From contig NW_024465369.1 in the NCBI RefSeq assembly GCF_017591425.1, positions 30,527,501 to 30,591,500 of the forward strand: a stretch of 64,000 bases of DNA. The letters run 5' to 3'. Source of the DNA: Ochotona curzoniae (lineage: Eukaryota > Chordata > Mammalia > Lagomorpha > Ochotonidae). Under the pieces are notes generated by a model. That model was not told the origin of the DNA, ran no database searches, and saw only the letters and a list, made by a program, of their open reading frames with translations. A program made the translations under genes and the position numbers. Of the stretch, positions 9,244 through 21,966 are shown in pieces. How positions within the stretch are numbered: the stretch's first letter is position 1; each line of letters opens with the position of its first letter.

Positions 9244-11894
9244 TTCCTCCTAAGAATTTAGGCTGCTCAAATTTGAAAAAAAAAAATTGAATGTTTCACA
9301 AAGAGTTATCATCTTGTATTATTTCATATATTAAACCATGTTGATTTGGCATACAGTAGGAAACTATTTTTTGACTACCCTAAAGCATTCTCATCCACAA
9401 CAATATTACTATTTTCTTTATGTATTATAAAAGTGTTCCTAGACTAGCGTCACATGCCTTACTAGCAAATGTTGTTGTAAATATTTACTTGAAAAATTCT
9501 AATTTTGTTGTTGTTGTTGTTGGAAAGGTGAAGGGTAAAGTGGCGAGAGCTGGGAGCTCTGCTGGGCCATTTCTCCTGGGACTGCTGGCTATGCTCTCCT
9601 TTGTCTCTGGCAGGCAGGCGAGTGTAGCTGTCTGCCATTAGAAGTGGACACTTGACATTTCACTGATTCAGTCTCTCCCAAAACAAATGGAATGGAAAAA
9701 TAGTTTTATGTGCTGGCTTTTGTTGCATTGGTATAAGGCGGTGAAAGGGCTTGTCAATAGAATCTTTAGTTGAAACTGATTTTCCTTAAAGTTTCTAAGT
9801 TTCTGCCAGTTTCCTTACAGTTGCCTCTGGCTTAAAAGGGGGAAGGGGAGAGAACTTGGTTTTGTTATTCCTGTTGAATAGTTTATATTGGGGAATTTCT
9901 TTAATGACATCTAAATAGCACTTAGTTTTGGATGATGTATAGCTCAATCTTAGCCAAAATGAAAGATGGTAATGCCTACTAACGTAGCTAAGAAGAGCCA
10001 TCTTCTCCAACTCTTGTTTTCACAGCTGGGGATGGAAGGTAGGTGGATTCTAAAGGTCACATGGTGTTTATTAGAGGCTAAAGCTCATTTTAAACATGTA
10101 CTGATGTCTGTTATTTTAGCTAATTCTTTCTCCAACTTGAGCAGTCTTCCCTAACCTCAGCATAATTTCCAAATTCTTCTTTCTTGGGCTAAGTTTAGCC
10201 AACTTTAACAGACTAGCATATTTACCTAGGTCCTAAAAGAAAGAGATACCTTGGTATGGACCCAGGTATAAAGAATCGAGTAAATTCCTGCTCACTTACT
10301 GTTGCTTTTGTTTTTGTTGCTTTTAGAAAGAATGTTCTGTTGTGGAGGATTTTCTGTATTGCTTTTAGTTCTGTGATATATTTTTTGAAAGTATACAGTA
10401 TTATAGGAAATCAGTGTATATCACATGTAAAAGGCTTATTCAAGTAAGCCTTTTTTTTTTCTCATAATGTACTGGTTATAATAATTTATTACCAGCGTTT
10501 TTTACCCATATGGTACTCTTTTCGTGAATCCACTTTTGTATGTATATAATTAAAGGAGAAGTTACTTCAAGGTGTACCTTGACCTGACTTATGAATCAAT
10601 CAGGGCCCCATAAGGCCACAAAAATCTAGGTGTTATATTAGAAGTGACTGTAATAAGAAGAATCATTAACTAGGGAAACCACCAAGATTTCACTCAAGAG
10701 TAATTGATCTGCCTGCTGACTGTTTACTACAGATCTGCGATGAGATAAAGAGTTGCACCTGGGTGTAACTCAGTTTTCTGCCTCTTTTTGAGAAAGTCTT
10801 TTAGGAAGAGAAATCAGCCAACCTCCAGCGTGCTTGGTATTGTGCTTCATTTATTCTCTGGTTCAAGCTCCTGATATGGATGTGGACCAATAACAAGCAT
10901 CTCAGGGGCTGGCTGTCATCCATTGGCACTGCCCTGAGGTATCATGGCAGCTGCTGCTAGCAGGAAGATATTCCCATTCAGAGGACGGAGCATCACAGGG
11001 AAAGGTTAGAGTTGTAGGAACCTAGAAGTTCAAGGGAAGAGCTTTGGAGCCAAACTTCTGGGAAGGGAACAGTCATCAGCTGGAGTCTTGGAAGGAGCTC
11101 AGTGAGGCTGGCCCTAGAAATATGGGAAAACAACAAACTGGAACCAGCTGTTCTGCTAGGGTGAAGAGGGGGTGCGACAACGGGGGAGGTGGGGAACACA
11201 AGCAGAAAGGATCAGGTTCCATCTTCCTCCGGGCAGCCCTCCAGCCTCTCTGGTACTCTCCTTTGGCCCAACTCTGCAATGCAGCAGCTCCTTAGAGCCA
11301 GCAGAAGTCCCAGCTCTGAGGCTGAGAGCAGAATCACAACACTAACTTGACCTTTGCTGCTACCTTCTATGATGTGTTCTGATAACGTACTGTAATCCAT
11401 TTTACTGCACTTTTAAACCTGCTGGCTTCCACACTGATGTCAGCTTTATAACTAATGACTGGATGAAAATCTGCAGTTGAAAAGTACTCATTTCTTTATG
11501 AATCTGACCTGAACTAAAGCATAGCCTTTCATTGTTCATATGTTGTACTTTTCAAAGGTCAACCAAAAAATGTCAGACGGTTCCCGTGGTGGCATGCCTC
11601 TCCATGTTCCCTTCTGCTTACAGCTTGTAATCTTTCTGAAATAGAAACAGTGTTGTCATCCTTTCACCTATTTTGAGAGTGAAAATAATTTTTCTGCTCA
11701 TTAGAATGTGCATGCATTCTAAGTTTTGTTTCTTATGCCTTTAAAAAATCTTGAAGAGACTCGAACTGTGTCCCTGAGGAGGCTTGAAATTTAGTTTTCA
11801 CTATGAAAATGGTCCCTTCAAATAGTCCTTTAAGAAATGCATCAAACTGAATAGCAGCATGGAAAAAAAGACCTTAAAAGACCAACCATCTCAA
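9244..11894. other. Mostly unique intron sequence
   Basis: No exon recognised. There is a short (TTG)n run at about 9505-9522. The open frames at 11044-11295 (+) and 10993-11400 (-) overlap each other in a GC-richer patch and show no known domain or splice context, so they are not called. Confidence 0.45.
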
Positions 11895-11965
11895 GTTTCT
11901 CATGTCAGAAAAGAAGATACAGTGTCAGAAAGACAAGTGACCTGCCTGAGGCAAAGCTAGAAGCC
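11895..11965 (+). repeat. MIR SINE fragment
   Basis: The pattern 'gacaagtgacctgcctgaggcaaagctagaag' matches the MIR 'aagtaacttgcccaaggtcacacagctag' block. Confidence 0.45.
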
Positions 11966-12149
11966 TGTATGGTGGTTAGATTCTCTAACTTAGTTAATAT
12001 AAAACCTCGTTTCCAAAACTAACCTTTAAACAATAATATTTTGTTTGTGGTTAATGTACTCGTGAAGAATTGAAGTTCATATCAATACAGAAGAACTTCC
12101 TCTAGGAGACCAAAATAAAGGAGTCATGCTTCATACTGCCTGTTGTGCT

Positions 12150-12650
12150 CCATGGACTTTACTCTTTGAACTTTTCATTTTTCTTGCCTGTAAAATGGGA
12201 AAGTAGGCCCAGCAAGGTAGCTTAGTGGCTAAAGTCCTCGCCTTGCATGCACCAGGATCCCGCATGAGTGCTGTTTCATATCCCGGCTGCTTCACTTCCC
12301 ATCCAGCTCCCTGCTTATGGCCTGGAAAAAGTCAAGGATGGTTAACGCCTTGGGACCCTGCATCCATGTGGGAGACCCAGAAGAAGCTCCTGGCTTCAGA
12401 TTGACTCAGTTGTGGCCACTTGGGGAGTGAACCAGCAGAGGGAAGATCTTTCTCTCTGTCTCTCCTCTCTGTACATTTGACTTTCCAATAATAATAATAA
12501 TGATGAAAAAAAAAAGAATCTAAAACACAAATAGGAAAATAATACTTGCACCAGCTCTGAGTTGTATAAGAAGGAGCATCTTGGAAACGTTAAAGTGCTT
12601 TGGAAATATCAGGCTGTCAAGTGCTCTATAGTTTAAGGCACTTACTATAG
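12150..12650 (+). repeat. MIR SINE split by a younger C-SINE
   Basis: MIR-like sequence 'cttgcctgtaaaatgggaaagta' ends at 12205. After the inserted C-SINE it resumes at about 12530 as 'aataggaaaataatacttgcacc' and 'aacgttaaagtgctttgga', matching the family's 'aaaatgggaataataatac...gcttagaac' order. Confidence 0.5.
12206..12516 (+). mobile_element. Young C-SINE (ctaaag head)
   Basis: Sense copy with head 'ggcccagcaaggtagcttagtggctaaag', the body 'gggaccctgcatccatgtgggag' and the tail 'ccaataataataataatgatgaaaaaaaaaag'. Target-site duplications are only approximate (aaatgggaaa versus aaataggaaaa). Confidence 0.9.
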
Positions 12651-12651
12651 A

Positions 12652-13089
12652 TCAAGTGATGGGTTCTGCTGAGAATTGTGAGTGCCTGTGTCTGCTGTAA
12701 CCCATGCCATGAAAATTTAAGCAATGAATTTCTGCTGTCTTGGAAATAAGTAAGCAAACTGGACAGAAATAATCTGGAATAACTGTATGAAGTTTTTCAA
12801 TGCTGTTGCATGTTGCATTTTGCTTTCTGCCTTCTACCCACATGTGCCTTCCTTTCTGGTTCTCTTCACACCGTTCACTGGCCCTCTGCTGTGTTGGCTT
12901 GCAGCTGACAACAGACTTGAGAGCATCGTGAATCATGAGAACATAAGGATGATGTGGCATAGTGAGGGCCCTGAAGGCTTGCGTATGAGATCTGATTGTC
13001 TCATTAGCCAACTTTATGGCATTAAACCTGTTTTTCAGCTTTCTAAGATTCATCACTTCATTTCTAAAATCAGTAATGTGGATTGGCAT
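12652..13089. other. Unassigned stretch with opposing open frames
   Basis: A 145-aa minus-strand frame and a 104-aa plus-strand frame (12787-13101) overlap here. Neither shows a domain, a signal sequence or splice sites. I consider them chance frames in intron but note the stretch because it is not repeat-derived as far as I can see. Confidence 0.3.
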
Positions 13090-13500
13090 ATTACCTTTTA
13101 GTTCATAATTCAGTAAAGAATTGAAATAGCAGTAGTTACAACATACTTAGTAGTATGGTGATGCATAGTAATCCTAAATATATACACATATTTTGGCCTT
13201 TTATTGAGTTCCTATAAATTTATTGTAAGGAAAGATTCACAGAGAAACACAAAATGTGTCAGGTTGTTTATTACAACTTACAGGTATACATTTGCGTATA
13301 TGTAATTTATCTAAAATAGCAAATCCTAGATGAACACCACCCTAATGTCAATAGTAATAAATTTATCTGATTAAATTGTTATTACCAAATGACAGGACAA
13401 CATGCAATCATTTAAAAGTAGTAACTAAAAAGTGTATTTATAGTCATGTCAAAATATTTAGTATGGCTTTATGTGAAAGTGAGTAATAAACATGTTTGTA

Positions 13501-13772
13501 TATATTTTTTAAAGATTTATTTATTTTTATTGGAAAGGCAAATCTACAGTGAAGGAGATGCAGAAAGATCTGCCGTCCTCTGTTTCACTCCACAAGTGGC
13601 TACAATGGCCAGATCCGAAGCCAGGAGCCAGGAGTGTGTTCTGGGTCTCCCACGTAGGTGCAGGATCCCAAGGCTTTTAACTGTCCTCGACTGGGATTAG
13701 ACCTGGTGCCCATATGAGATCTCGGCACATTCAAGGCAAAGGCTTTAGCCACTAGGCTACCACACTGGGCCC
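13501..13772 (-). mobile_element. Young C-SINE, antisense
   Basis: From the T-rich tail 'tttttaaagatttatttatttttattggaaagg' to 'ggctaccacactgggccc'. The direct repeat tttgtatat (about 13495-13503 and 13776-13784) is a likely target-site duplication. The middle is shorter than in full-length copies. Confidence 0.9.
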
Positions 13773-14290
13773 TCATTTGTATATTTTGTTGTGATGGTTA
13801 TATTTATAGATAAATGAAAGCAAAAGGTGAAAATGAGGAATCTTCAGAGAGGGATAAATATGGCTAGCTTTTTAAAATTTATCTTTTATGCTTTCTGTTA
13901 AAGTTAGCCCCAAGATGTAGGAATTAAATGGAAATGACTGTAAACTTAGGCATACTTGTGTTATATTATTCACAACTGTGAATTCTGAACAGAACAAAGT
14001 TAAAATTTAAAATTGGATTCTACTGAGATGGTGAAGAAATATAAAAACCTTGGTTAAAAAGAAGACAGCTGATCATGTTTGTTCAGTTCTTGGTGCCCTA
14101 GCCTGTGGCTGTTTCTCAGGATTCCCCGTGCATGGTTTCAGTGCTTAGATGCCTCAATAGGATCCTACCCTAGGCTTTGTCAGGAGCTTTGCAATCTCTT
14201 GTGTGGCTCTGATAAGATTCACGCTCCTTTGCACAGAAAATGTACAAGATCTGTGTTATAAAATTACTTAGAATTCTTCTTTTCATTTAG

Positions 14291-14545
14291 TGGGGCACTT
14301 GTTCAGGCTCAGCTGGTTAAGCCGCCACCTGCAATAACCACATATGAGCTCTCTGGATTGATTCCCAGCCCGCACATCAGATCTGCCTCCCTGCCAACAT
14401 GCCTGGGAAGTCAGCAGATGATACATCCAGTGATTTGGCTCTTGCTACCCATGCCGAAGTCATATTTGGAACTCTGGGGTCACTGGCTACAACCTGATCC
14501 ACTCAGTGATTGCAGCCATGTGGAGAGCAGGCCTGGTGATGGGAT
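14291..14545 (+). mobile_element. Old C-SINE
   Basis: Strongly diverged copy: 'ggggcacttgttcaggctcagctggttaag' head, 'tgcctgggaagtcagcagatgata' middle, 'ggcctggtgatgg' end. Family membership is inferred from the order of blocks. Confidence 0.55.
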
Positions 14546-14644
14546 AATGATTTGGAAAACACTATTAGCTAAGAGCATAGCCAGGGTGAAATTTTGAGGA
14601 TAAAATCACTGAGGATAAAATCCTAATAAAGATAGCCATACTAT

Positions 14645-14800
14645 ATTGAACATTCTTTGTGTGCCAAGTAGTATGTTGATCAGTTCTCATTCCTTTCGTA
14701 TTTGTTGTATAGTATGACTCTTCCTTCATGTACATGAAGAAATCAAGGCTTAGGAAGGATCAGTAATTTATGTAAGGTCACTTACTCTGGGAGGGCTGAG
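14645..14800 (+). repeat. MIR SINE
   Basis: Clear order of MIR blocks: 'ttgaacattctttgtgtgccaagtag', then 'tacatgaagaaatcaaggcttaggaagga', then 'taatttatgtaaggtcactt'. Confidence 0.75.
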
Positions 14801-15885
14801 ATGCGTCGCCAAGTACTTTAGCTTCGTGGCTGACTTGTCCACAGCCTTCTTTACTAACTTAAGAACTGCAGAGCTGAAGAGGATTGAATAGCCAATAAGG
14901 AAAAAAACCAACACTCTTTTGTGAAACTCTTAGTCTACAGAGTTAAACTTGCTGATGACATTCAAGAGACACAAACTAAGCACCCATAATTGCTTTTTTA
15001 AATTTAGTTCCAGTGAAAGTCATGCTGGCAAAACTGGCTCTGATTGCTGGATTCTTAATATTTTTGTATCACATCAGAAATCATCTGATTTCCAAACTGT
15101 GTGTAGAAATCTCTTCTTTCATGAACTTACATAATTATAAAGCACAATTTTCTTCCCTGCTATGACACACATTTACTTTCTGTGGCATGATTGACAAATT
15201 GCTAATATACCATTCACAATTAAGAAGCTGGTTGGGACAACATGGGATTTTGCCCATTTCCCGAGATTGTTCATGTTTTGGATAAACTAGTTTGGATGAT
15301 AAAGGGCAGTTCATCAGCACTAATGTTGAATGAGATGTAATACTTAGATTTTTTTTATATGAAATTCTCTCTGTTGCCCCTAAGAAGCCTTTTCCCTTCA
15401 TTGTGTTCGTGTTGTGTCATTGTGTTGTGAGCTAGTGGCATTTCGCTGACAGCTTTCTCCAGGTAGAGAGCAGAAAGACTTCCGACTTCATGAATCTGAA
15501 ATAGATTTTCTGTGAGGGTAGCTGGGGCACAACTGGGGACAGCCTCCTTACTGAGTGATGTTACTTGCTCTCAGAATAGAACTAAAAAATAAGATTAAAA
15601 TGCTACCCATGCTTATGTCTTCATAATGCTGATTTTCCCTGAATTTTTGGAGACCCACTATACAGAGGGTTATGGATTGGTGCTTTAACAAGTCATGACT
15701 CTTGTGCTTTCAACTCATTTAATAATATAACAACTTTGTAGAAACTCCAAAAATAAAATATGAACTTGTATCTCAGAAGCTATTAAAATAGCACTCATTT
15801 AAGCATGGTCATAAAGAATCACTTGAAGTCATAAGCTTCCACTCCCCTCCTTTTTTTAAGTGGGAAGACAATTCGTTCTTTCCAT

Positions 15886-16162
15886 TGGAAGCACAGATTT
15901 ATCAATATGAGAGAAAAAGATTCTCTATCTATGGTTTTCCCAAAGTAGCCACCATGATCCAAAGCCAGAAGCCAGGAGCTTCTTCCAGATCTCCTATGGG
16001 GGTGCAGGGTCCCAAGGCTTTGGGTCATCCTCCTCTGCTTTCCCAGGTCATAAGTGGAGAGCTAAACCTGAAGTGGAGCACCTAGAATATGAACTGGTAC
16101 TCATATGGGATGCCAGTGCCTATGGGTGGAGAACTAACCAATTGAGCCATTGTGCTGACCCC
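15886..16162 (-). mobile_element. C-SINE, antisense, intermediate age
   Basis: Antisense blocks 'aagccaggagcttcttccag', 'ggtgcagggtcccaaggctttggg' and the head complement 'gagccattgtgctgacccc'. Diverged at the tail side. Confidence 0.88.
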
Positions 16163-16164
16163 AT

Positions 16165-17479
16165 AAACTTTCATTTTTAAAAAGTTTACAGCTGAACATA
16201 ACTATGAAGAATATTAGTCCTCATCTATAGGCTAAAACAAATCTAACTTTGTGGGATACCTTTGTTTTGGGCCACAGATACCGCTTCCCACAGGAGAGAA
16301 GACAATTATCAGTCACCGAAGAGTTAGGTAATGTGTTATGAAATGTTGATTAATGGATCCAAATCTGCACCTAAACATTCACTCTGCCTCAGCTATGTCA
16401 TCATCAGCGATTCCTTTGACAAAGAAAAACCAGGGACTGAATTCAACAGTGGAAGCCTCATTTATATTCAAATATATTTTATTAAGATCTGAGATCTAAT
16501 GATTTTTCCCATACTGTGATCACCACATAAGGCATTTTCTCATCAGCAACAATAATAAAGAGAACCAGATGTTCTGTGCTCCACAGAAACAGCTTTTGGG
16601 ATGCTAATGAGATAGCCTGCCTCTGATTGTGAGACCACAGTTCTCCCCCTATAGGGAAAGGCTTATGCATGTCTGAGTGTGTTTAGGATGGGAGCAGGAG
16701 TACTTGGAACAAGCACTGGTTGTGGAGCAGAGCAGCAGCTGTCTGAATACCACTGGCTTGTGCTATAATTGTAGTTCTCTGTGTGATTCCAGAGAGACTG
16801 CTTCAGTGACTGTCCGGTCCTGAGTCTGCACCAGGGCACTCCAAGTTGGGACAAATGACATTGTGTTTATGTGTTCCTGTTCCTTTTTCTTTTTTCTCCC
16901 AACTTCCCTTCTCATTTATTAATGCACACAAGAATAGACCTGCCTGGCAGGAACCACAGCTGCTGCTGTCTTGGGTTTATTAAGCCAAAGCCTTGTGAGA
17001 TCACTCACCTCGGATGGACAATTTCAGAGCACAGAGAACACTGACATTTTGTACTCCAAGAATTCAGGTTTCCAGAAAGTAAACAATGAGCAGGATAAAA
17101 TAATACTTTTTCAGGAAAGATTTATGTGTGCTGATGGAGGGGTTTTTTACTGGAGAGGGAAGGGAACAATGGGAGAGCTTGCTGGAGTGAGTGCTGGACA
17201 TGCTCTTGGTATGGCATAGACAGATATGCCACAAACATGCAATAAGACTTTTAAGTTATACTTCAGTAAGAAGGTAAAACAATAGTAATGGTTTCTGATA
17301 CTCTGGTAACTGTCCTATACCCCAGGCCCTGCAGGTTGGAGAGTCGAAATGTGGGGGAACAAAGCATTTTAAGGCTCAGATGGCTCTGACTAAAAGGATT
17401 CCATTCATCACTGCTTCTGAGAGCTTCTGTTTGTTATCGATGGGAACTACTGATTTGTGTTCTTTTGTTCAGTCTTTCA
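16165..17479. other. Unique intron sequence
   Basis: No gene and no repeat I can name. The open frames here are short and mutually overlapping. Confidence 0.4.
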
Positions 17480-17575
17480 TTATCAGTTGAGCACCTAGCC
17501 AATGACAGCAATTATTCCAGGCATCATGGATGAAACAGCAAGACAGTCTGAGCATGACGCTGATGTGATTACTAC
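17480..17575 (+). repeat. MIR or L2-type ancient repeat fragment
   Basis: The words 'cagttgagcacctagccaatgacag' and 'ccaggcatcatggatgaaacagcaagacag' match the MIR/L2 family block 'ttgagcacctactatgtgcc...ggatacagcagtgaacaagacag'. Confidence 0.5.
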
Positions 17576-18644
17576 TCTTCTCTGGCATCATTAGAAGTAA
17601 AGCAATTAAACTGACATTTACACACAAGGCCTTTGCTCCTAGATACATGAGAAAGCTTGGTTGCCTCCTTTAAGGTCCTTATAATGTAGTGAGGAGTTAA
17701 GATTTAACTGTAAGTATTTATGCCACGAGGCTCTGTGATAATGTTGCGTTAAGGAGAGTGGACTTTATGGCCTCCTGTGTGGGCATGTTGTAGATTGTGG
17801 TGTTTGTGAGAAAAGTAGATCCTTTCCTTTCCCTCCTGCCTGACTCCAGTCTGTGGTCTTCAATCTGATTAACTCATGGCTCCTCCTCTTCCCCTTCTCT
17901 TAGTTGACAGCTAAAGATAACTGATGACATCCAGTGTGAAATTTCTGGCCACAAAGCCTAGCCAGGGGCATTGACCTTGTCTGTCTCCCTGGCTGTTGTA
18001 ACCCTTGTACAAGCAGAATGGCCCTTCTCTTGCAGTCTCATTTCACTCTTCTAATCATCTTCACTTTCAGATTCTGGGTGAGCAACACACACAAAACTGA
18101 AATGCCATCATTTTTTAGGTAGTTATTTTACTTAAGCTGTTTTGATCTGTATAACAGACTTGGTTATTCATAAGGAACCTACCCTGGCTTCCTGTGGAGA
18201 ACACACTATACAAAGTTCCTGGCTGTCCCCCTTCAGATGAACACCTCTGAGAATGACAAACACAGGACTAAAAAGAAACCTCACCCCAGCGCCTGCACAT
18301 TCCATGACTCCAAACACTCCTGTCCCAGGCCAGCTGGGTCCATGATTACCACTATCACTGCTTAGGCAGCACCGTGCCCTTCCTTAGCTTAACTTAAATC
18401 CTACCAGCCCAGATTCTTCACGGATACCCCTCTTTGTGGAACACCTGTAACTTAAAGCACTGTTTCTAGCGTCTTTGGTGCATATATTGCACAGGTGCAT
18501 TGAATAAAGATAAAGCACCTAGCTTGGTTACTTTGTTATAAAATAGGAATTAGTTCCATTTTTACCCCCATCAGTCAGTACTTAAGTAAGCTGCGTGGTG
18601 TCTGTGTGATTTCCTCTCACATTTATTTTCATTTGGTTCTGTAA

Positions 18645-18755
18645 GCCGCTCGAGGCAGAATCCCTCTGCCCTTGTGGACGTTCCTGTAGTGCTTGATACC
18701 CTTCCAGGAATTTGGAGGACAGTTCAAAAAACCTGCGTAATAAATGAAAAATGTA
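18645..18755 (+). repeat. L2-type LINE 3' fragment, tentative
   Basis: The order 'cgaggcagaatccctctgcccttg ... gtgcttgataccc ... taataaatgaaaaatg' resembles the L2 3' end. The match is weak. Confidence 0.3.
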
Positions 18756-18936
18756 CTACTTTACTATTTAGTAACAGATATGTGCAGAATTCTCAACTCA
18801 TTTTTTGTGGTTAACCTGTTTCCCGTTACTATTGTGTATGGAGTTGGCAGTAAAGATTAAGTGACTTAAATTGCTTTCTTTGAACTGAACAAACTCTCCC
18901 TTGTATATGACTAGGACATCTAACCAAATCCACTCT

Positions 18937-19268
18937 TGTTTTAAAAATTTATTTATTTTTATTGGAAAGGCAGATAAGCAGAGAGGAGGAGAGCCAGAAA
19001 GGAAGATCTTTCATCTGTTGATTCACTCCCCAAATGGCTGCAAAGGTCAGAGCTGTGCCGATCTGAAGCCAGGAGCCAGAAACCTCTTCCAGGTCTCCTA
19101 CACAGGTGCAGGGTCCCAAGGCTTTGGGCTGTCCTCAACTGCTTTCCCAGGCCACAAGCAGGGAGCTGGATGGGAAACAAGGCTGCCAGGATTAGAACCA
19201 GCGCCCATATGGGATCCTGGCGTGGTCAAGGTGAGGACTTTAGTCACTAGGCTATCACACTGGGCCCC
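18937..19268 (-). mobile_element. Young C-SINE, antisense
   Basis: Full-length antisense copy from 'ttttaaaaatttatttatttttattggaaaggcag' to 'ctaggctatcacactgggcccc', of the ctaaag-head subtype. The 139-aa plus frame at 18901-19320 and two minus frames are produced by this SINE and are not genes. It abuts the L1 that starts at 19269. Confidence 0.95.
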
Positions 19269-20220
19269 AGACCTACTGTTAAGACCCACACCTTTCACCA
19301 TACACAAAGATCAAATCTGAATTGATAAAAGAGCTAAACCGACATCTAAAAACCATGAAACTGTTGGAAGAAAAAGTTGGAAATACTTTCTAAGATATAG
19401 GTGTAGGCACTGACTTCCTAGAAAAATCATCAAAAGCAAAGGAAGTCAAGACAAAAATAAACAAAGGGGACTACATCAGACTAAGAAGTTTCTGCACAGC
19501 GAAGGAAACAGTCAACAAAGTATAGAAGCAACCAAAAGAGTGGGAGAAAATCTTTGCACATGACACAGGAGCCAAGGGACTAATCTCCAGAATATACAAA
19601 GAACCCCAAAACAACCGTAACAATAAAACAGGCAAACCAGTCAAGAAGCATACAAGGGAAATGGACAGACACTTTACAAAGGAAAAATCCAAATGGCTAA
19701 TAGGCAAATGAAAAAATGCTCAGGCTCCCCGGTAATAAGGAAAATTCAAATAAAAACATAACTGAGATACCACCTAACTCCAGTAAGAATGGCCCACATA
19801 CAGAAAACCACCACCAACACCTGCTGGCAAGGATATAGCCACTATGGAAATCAGTATGGAGAATACTCAGGCAACTGAAAATCCACCTACCATATGACCC
19901 AGCAATACCACTTCTAAAAATATATCCAAAAGACCTGTTAAACGAGAAAGCAACTTGCATTCATATGTTCATAACAGCACAATCAATAATTGCAAAAACA
20001 TGGAACCAACCGAAATGCTCCTCAACAGAGCGCTGGATAAGGAAATGATGGTTCATCTACTCTGTGGAATACTACTCAGTTATTTAAAAAATTGAAATAT
20101 ATTTCTTGTGGAAACCATTATGCTGAGGAAAATGAGCCAATCCCAAGAGGTAGAATTGGGTGCAACAAAAGGTAAAATAACCAGCCCAAGATGTATAACT
20201 TGTAGGAGGTGAGCTTATCC
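19269..20220 (+). mobile_element. LINE-1, 5'-truncated, ORF2 C-terminus
   Basis: Sense L1 ORF2 end. Hallmarks are 'agacccacacctttcaccatacacaaagatcaa', 'aacaaaggggactacatcag', 'gcaaaggaaacagtcaacaaag'-like, 'ccatatgacccagcaatacca' and 'ctgtggaatactactcag'. The reading frame has stops, so it is dead. About 60 bp normally found between 'gctggcaaggat' and 'agccactatgga' is missing near 19836, an internal deletion. The 3' boundary is approximate, and 20221-20640 could be diverged 3' UTR. Confidence 0.9.
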
Positions 20221-21755
20221 ACCAGCAGAGCCAACACTAAAACTTTTGCTTTCTCCTTAAAGTGCTGACCAGGCAATTACTTGCTCCTCAATCAGTCAGA
20301 AAAAATCAGGGGTCATTTGTGGAGGAAGATCGGAAGTTCAGGAGATTGAACAGATAACTTTTGAAGTTAAATGTTGGTAGCCAAAACATTTCATACTGAG
20401 CATTTGTATCAGATTCACATTAAGCCCATGAACCTAGAAATTAAAGTTCCATGCTGACCCAGCTTAATTAATAAATGGCAAATTATATGCACCGTGAGAA
20501 TACAAATGCTAAGACATGTTGATATATCTTTTAAGCTTTCTGGGTTTTTTTTCCACAATTTTTCTTCCTTGCTCATATAATATCTTCACATCTGTATCAT
20601 CTTGTTGTCCCTACTCCTCCTAACTTTTTATTCAGTGTAAATGCCTTGTACAAAGTAGAATATATTTAGAGAAGTAGATGTGCAATTATAAATGCTTTTA
20701 TGAGCATCTGACCTTTTCCTGTAGTATCACAGGCATTCATTTCCCCATGGAATAGAATTAGAACTCTCTAAAGGAAGTGAAAAACATGGGGGAGAGCCTT
20801 GTAACATTTTTTCCTGAGAAGCAAACAAAGAATTTTGTAAGGGAGATAATGCCTTAAAAAACAGACAGTTATTTGGAGAAAGCCTTTCTCAGATGTCCTT
20901 ACACTGTCACTCTTAGTCTAATCCTGAAGGATACACATCATTCCTTTTTTTCTCATAAAAGATATAAAAGATCTTTCAGTATTAAGGAATGGGACTATAG
21001 TATGTGTTACCTTACAAAATATGATAATTAAAATAAAATAAAATCTCTTTTTACCCAAAGAGATTAATCCTTCATTAATCTTTCACTTTAAAAAAGAGAG
21101 AAATGTCTAGAATTTTTCAGAGGATATCATATTGCAACAACCTTCTACCCAGGAATGTAAGATTTGCTTTCAAATTGCTTTAAACCATGCCCAGGAGCAC
21201 CCAACAGATTTTTGTTTTATTGATGTAGATGAAATATAGAGTTATTGACTTGAGAGCACAGGTCTAATTAGAAAGCAAAAGGCTTTATACCAGGAGGTGG
21301 ATAAGAAAAACCTCAATCCTCTGTCTAGGTTTACTAAAGAGAATTAATAACAAAAGGTCACATGGATCCGTGATTGAGCTGAGCAGTAACTGACCAAACC
21401 ACAAGCTGCACTGTCTTCAGAACTGAACTATCAACACCAGCACCAAGTGTACTTGGCCCAGACACAGCAAACAGCAGCCACCATCTACCATGTTATCAGG
21501 ACTTGCAAGCCCCCAATCATTCTCCAGAGATTATTCAGGTTTCATTTTTGGAGATCACAACGTGTCATCTATTCTGGGAAAGGCAGCAGAAATGGGTGGC
21601 ATGCAAGAGAAAGTGGTTTTAAAAGTTCGTGAACTTTTTTCTAACGTATTTTTGCATGCACACTTTTAAGACATTTTGATGGTGACAACTAATCTAGATG
21701 GCCAATTATTTTATAGTTATTTTTAAATTAACCTATTTCATCAAAAGATTCTAGT
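20221..21755. other. Unassigned AT-rich intron, possible L1 3' UTR at its left
   Basis: The left part might be an eroded L1 3' UTR. The remainder shows no recognised repeat, exon or domain. Confidence 0.35.
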
Positions 21756-21856
21756 ATTGAGAGGTAATGGCTTAAGTCACGAGCTTTGGGCTCCTGTGAT
21801 CTACTTGTAACAGGCTTTTAGGTAGTGAACCACTAGATGGATTCATTCTCTCTCTT

Positions 21857-21902
<46 letters not shown>

Positions 21903-21966
21903 CCTCTCCCACCTCCCTCCCCTCTGTCTCCCATTCAAATATCAGATAAATAAAAATTACTTTTTT
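21756..21966 (+). mobile_element. Old C-SINE 3' part with (TC)n microsatellite
   Basis: The SINE end 'ggtaatggcttaagtcac ... gtagtgaaccactagatgg' is followed by a (TC)n run at about 21850-21900 and the tail 'cagataaataaaaatt'. The dinucleotide run is an expansion of the CT-rich 3' region that these SINEs normally carry. Confidence 0.7.

Noticed and set aside
12652..13089. 145-aa minus-strand open frame as a gene
   Set aside because: No domain, no splice-site context, overlapped by an equally open plus frame. Most likely chance.
18901..19320. 139-aa open frame
   Set aside because: It coincides with an antisense C-SINE. The same peptide pattern recurs at other SINEs (for example 7990-8373 and 48445-48816).
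21850..21900. (TC)n run as a promoter GAGA element
   Set aside because: It sits exactly where C-SINEs have their CT-rich 3' region, so SINE tail expansion explains it.
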